From: Micrasema longulum
Lineage: Eukaryota; Arthropoda; Insecta; Trichoptera; Brachycentridae
DNA length: 64,000 nucleotides
Assembly: GCA_022494885.1 (NCBI GenBank)
Contig: JAGVSM010000856.1
Location: forward strand, 44,166-108,165
Reading direction: 5' to 3'
A program made the translations under genes and the position numbers. This document shows, piece after piece, positions 62,930 to 64,000 of this stretch. Each line of letters begins with the position of its first letter. Position 1 is the first letter of the stretch. The notes below the pieces were generated by a model, which saw only the letters and a program-made list of their open reading frames with translations, was not told where the DNA came from and did no database searches.

Positions 62930-63895
62930 AAGTTGTTTATAATTCTCATATTACAGCTTAAAGTTAGTAAAAATCAGTGAAATAAGTGTGAAGCAGTGAC
63001 CTTTAGTATAATATAAACATGTAACGTCCCAGTGAACAGTGAACAGTGAACTTCTTTGGAATTCTTTAAAGGAAAGATAGCGCCACAGTGATGTGGATGA
63101 TTCAACAAGTATCTCTTAACCAAAGACAAAGGGTACTCTAGTCCCGAGGATTCCACAGGAAGAAGACGCAAGGGTGATTAAGGAATATCGGAGGGATCCT
63201 GAAAGGAGATGAGACTCCTGAAACAGTATTGGTAAGAGCCTCCTCAGAGTATTTTTAAAGATGGCGATATTTCTTTCAGGCGTATCTGAATTTCAGCATC
63301 TAAAGAGGGTACCTGAAGATGAATTATGTTCGGAATTGAGATTTGAGTGTCCTTATGACGAAACGTTCCGAAGCGCGAAGGGTACGGTGATGATTTATTA
63401 TTATTAAATACATTATCACGTAAAAAATAAAATGAATTTCTCGTTTTATGGGAACGATTTTATTTTATTAATTTTCATATGATAACAGTGCGTGGTATGG
63501 TTTTTGATATCATGGACACATAATCATAATATTAATTGCTGTTTCGTATAACTTATTTAAGTTGGTACTTAAAAGTATATTGACAAATTTGCGTTTGTAT
63601 GCATGATTTATTTCGTTATTTTAAAAAATAATCATTATCTTTAAGTGTGATTCATCGTACCTGCATTTGTATAATTTGGTTATCAGCAGGTATAACATTA
63701 TCTTGTTTATGAGAAATATCAAGTTTTAATTATCAAGTGGCTCTTATCTCAGGTTACATTTCACAACATGATATCATTCATTTCTTTCATTAATAACGTG
63801 CATTTGATTTGATGTCCAACGATAAGTTTTCTGTTTAATATTAAATATATTACTATTGTGAAAATAGTTATTATTTGTTATATTTAAAAAAAAAA
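62930..63895. other. Mostly unassigned; one 47-codon frame
   Basis: A GTGAACA run (63031-63050) is tandem. 63261-63404 is open for 47 codons (MAIFLSGVSEFQHLKRVPED, then ELCSELRFECPYDETFRSAK) and is GC-richer than its flanks. TTTCTTTCAG inside it could be a splice acceptor. I do not recognise it; it may be host exon, transposon, or chance. Confidence 0.3.
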
Positions 63896-63904
63896 AATAA
63901 TGTG

Positions 63905-64000
63905 GGCTAATTTTGCAATTTATGTCACTTCAGTTTTCGTTGGAAAAACATCAAGAAATTTTCATATTCGTGTTAAGGAACACGTGAGGTGTCTTCACAA
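63905..64000 (+). pseudogene. PLE GIY-YIG domain, cut by window end
   Basis: Reads SVFVGKTSRNFHIRVKEHVR then CLH, matching SIYIGITKGNFNIRVKEHLR then CLN of the PLE-1 nuclease at 13800-14240. One base shift lies near 63926 between the C..C part and the YIG-like FVG. Its 5' side is an A homopolymer (63886-63897). The rest of the domain lies beyond the window. Confidence 0.8.

Overview
This is AT-rich eukaryotic DNA, most likely from an arthropod and probably an insect. The repeat types support that reading: several non-LTR retrotransposon families with short hairpin 3' ends and AAAT, ATT or TAG tails, Penelope-like elements (PLEs) with a C-terminal GIY-YIG nuclease, tRNA-derived SINEs, hAT, pogo/mariner and Harbinger-type DNA elements, and one transposed ~386-bp unit in ten or so places. 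The species cannot be named from the sequence. I found no intact host gene, no rRNA, no CRISPR array and no prokaryotic operon. Almost all recognisable coding sequence is decayed transposable-element remnant.

Layout. 0-6 kb: LINE 3' end, hairpin repeat, one reverse-transcriptase (RT) remnant, and the best-preserved copy of the dominant LINE, called LINE-A here (3714-4649), followed by an inverted, interrupted second copy. 6-11 kb: small tandem duplications, the 386-bp family, and three inverted-repeat elements, including a 243-bp near-perfect palindrome at 9122-9364. 10.6-14.3 kb: RT remnants (one CR1/L2-like frame of 269 codons) and a PLE with its GIY-YIG domain. 14.7-15.7 kb: a SINE split by an 850-bp hAT element with an exact 8-bp target duplication. 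17-23.5 kb: LINE remnants, including a LINE inside a LINE with an 11-bp target duplication, itself inside a 386-bp unit. 24-34.3 kb: PLE pieces, dispersed repeats, a long inverted repeat, and a 2.1-kb LINE with most of an RT domain (30.6-32.75 kb). 35-43.5 kb: 386-bp tandem units, a pogo-like element, tRNA-like SINEs, and a LINE whose 3' UTR carries a minisatellite. 44.5-45.5 kb: alternating inverted PLE ends with hammerhead-ribozyme-like cores. 46.9-54.9 kb: more 386-bp units in inverted pairs, convergent LINE tails, and a 523-bp pogo/mariner MITE. 55-64 kb: mostly featureless AT-rich DNA, then a complete SINE, an RTE remnant, LINE-A, and another PLE cut by the window edge.

The elements do not cooperate in a pathway; they record nested insertions. 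The signals most worth following are the 386-bp unit with its head-to-tail and inverted arrangements, the hammerhead-like cores shared by several PLE families, and the large palindromes that could form double-stranded RNA. Two places could be host exons, at 48.9-49.1 kb and near 37.6-37.9 kb, but both are weak.
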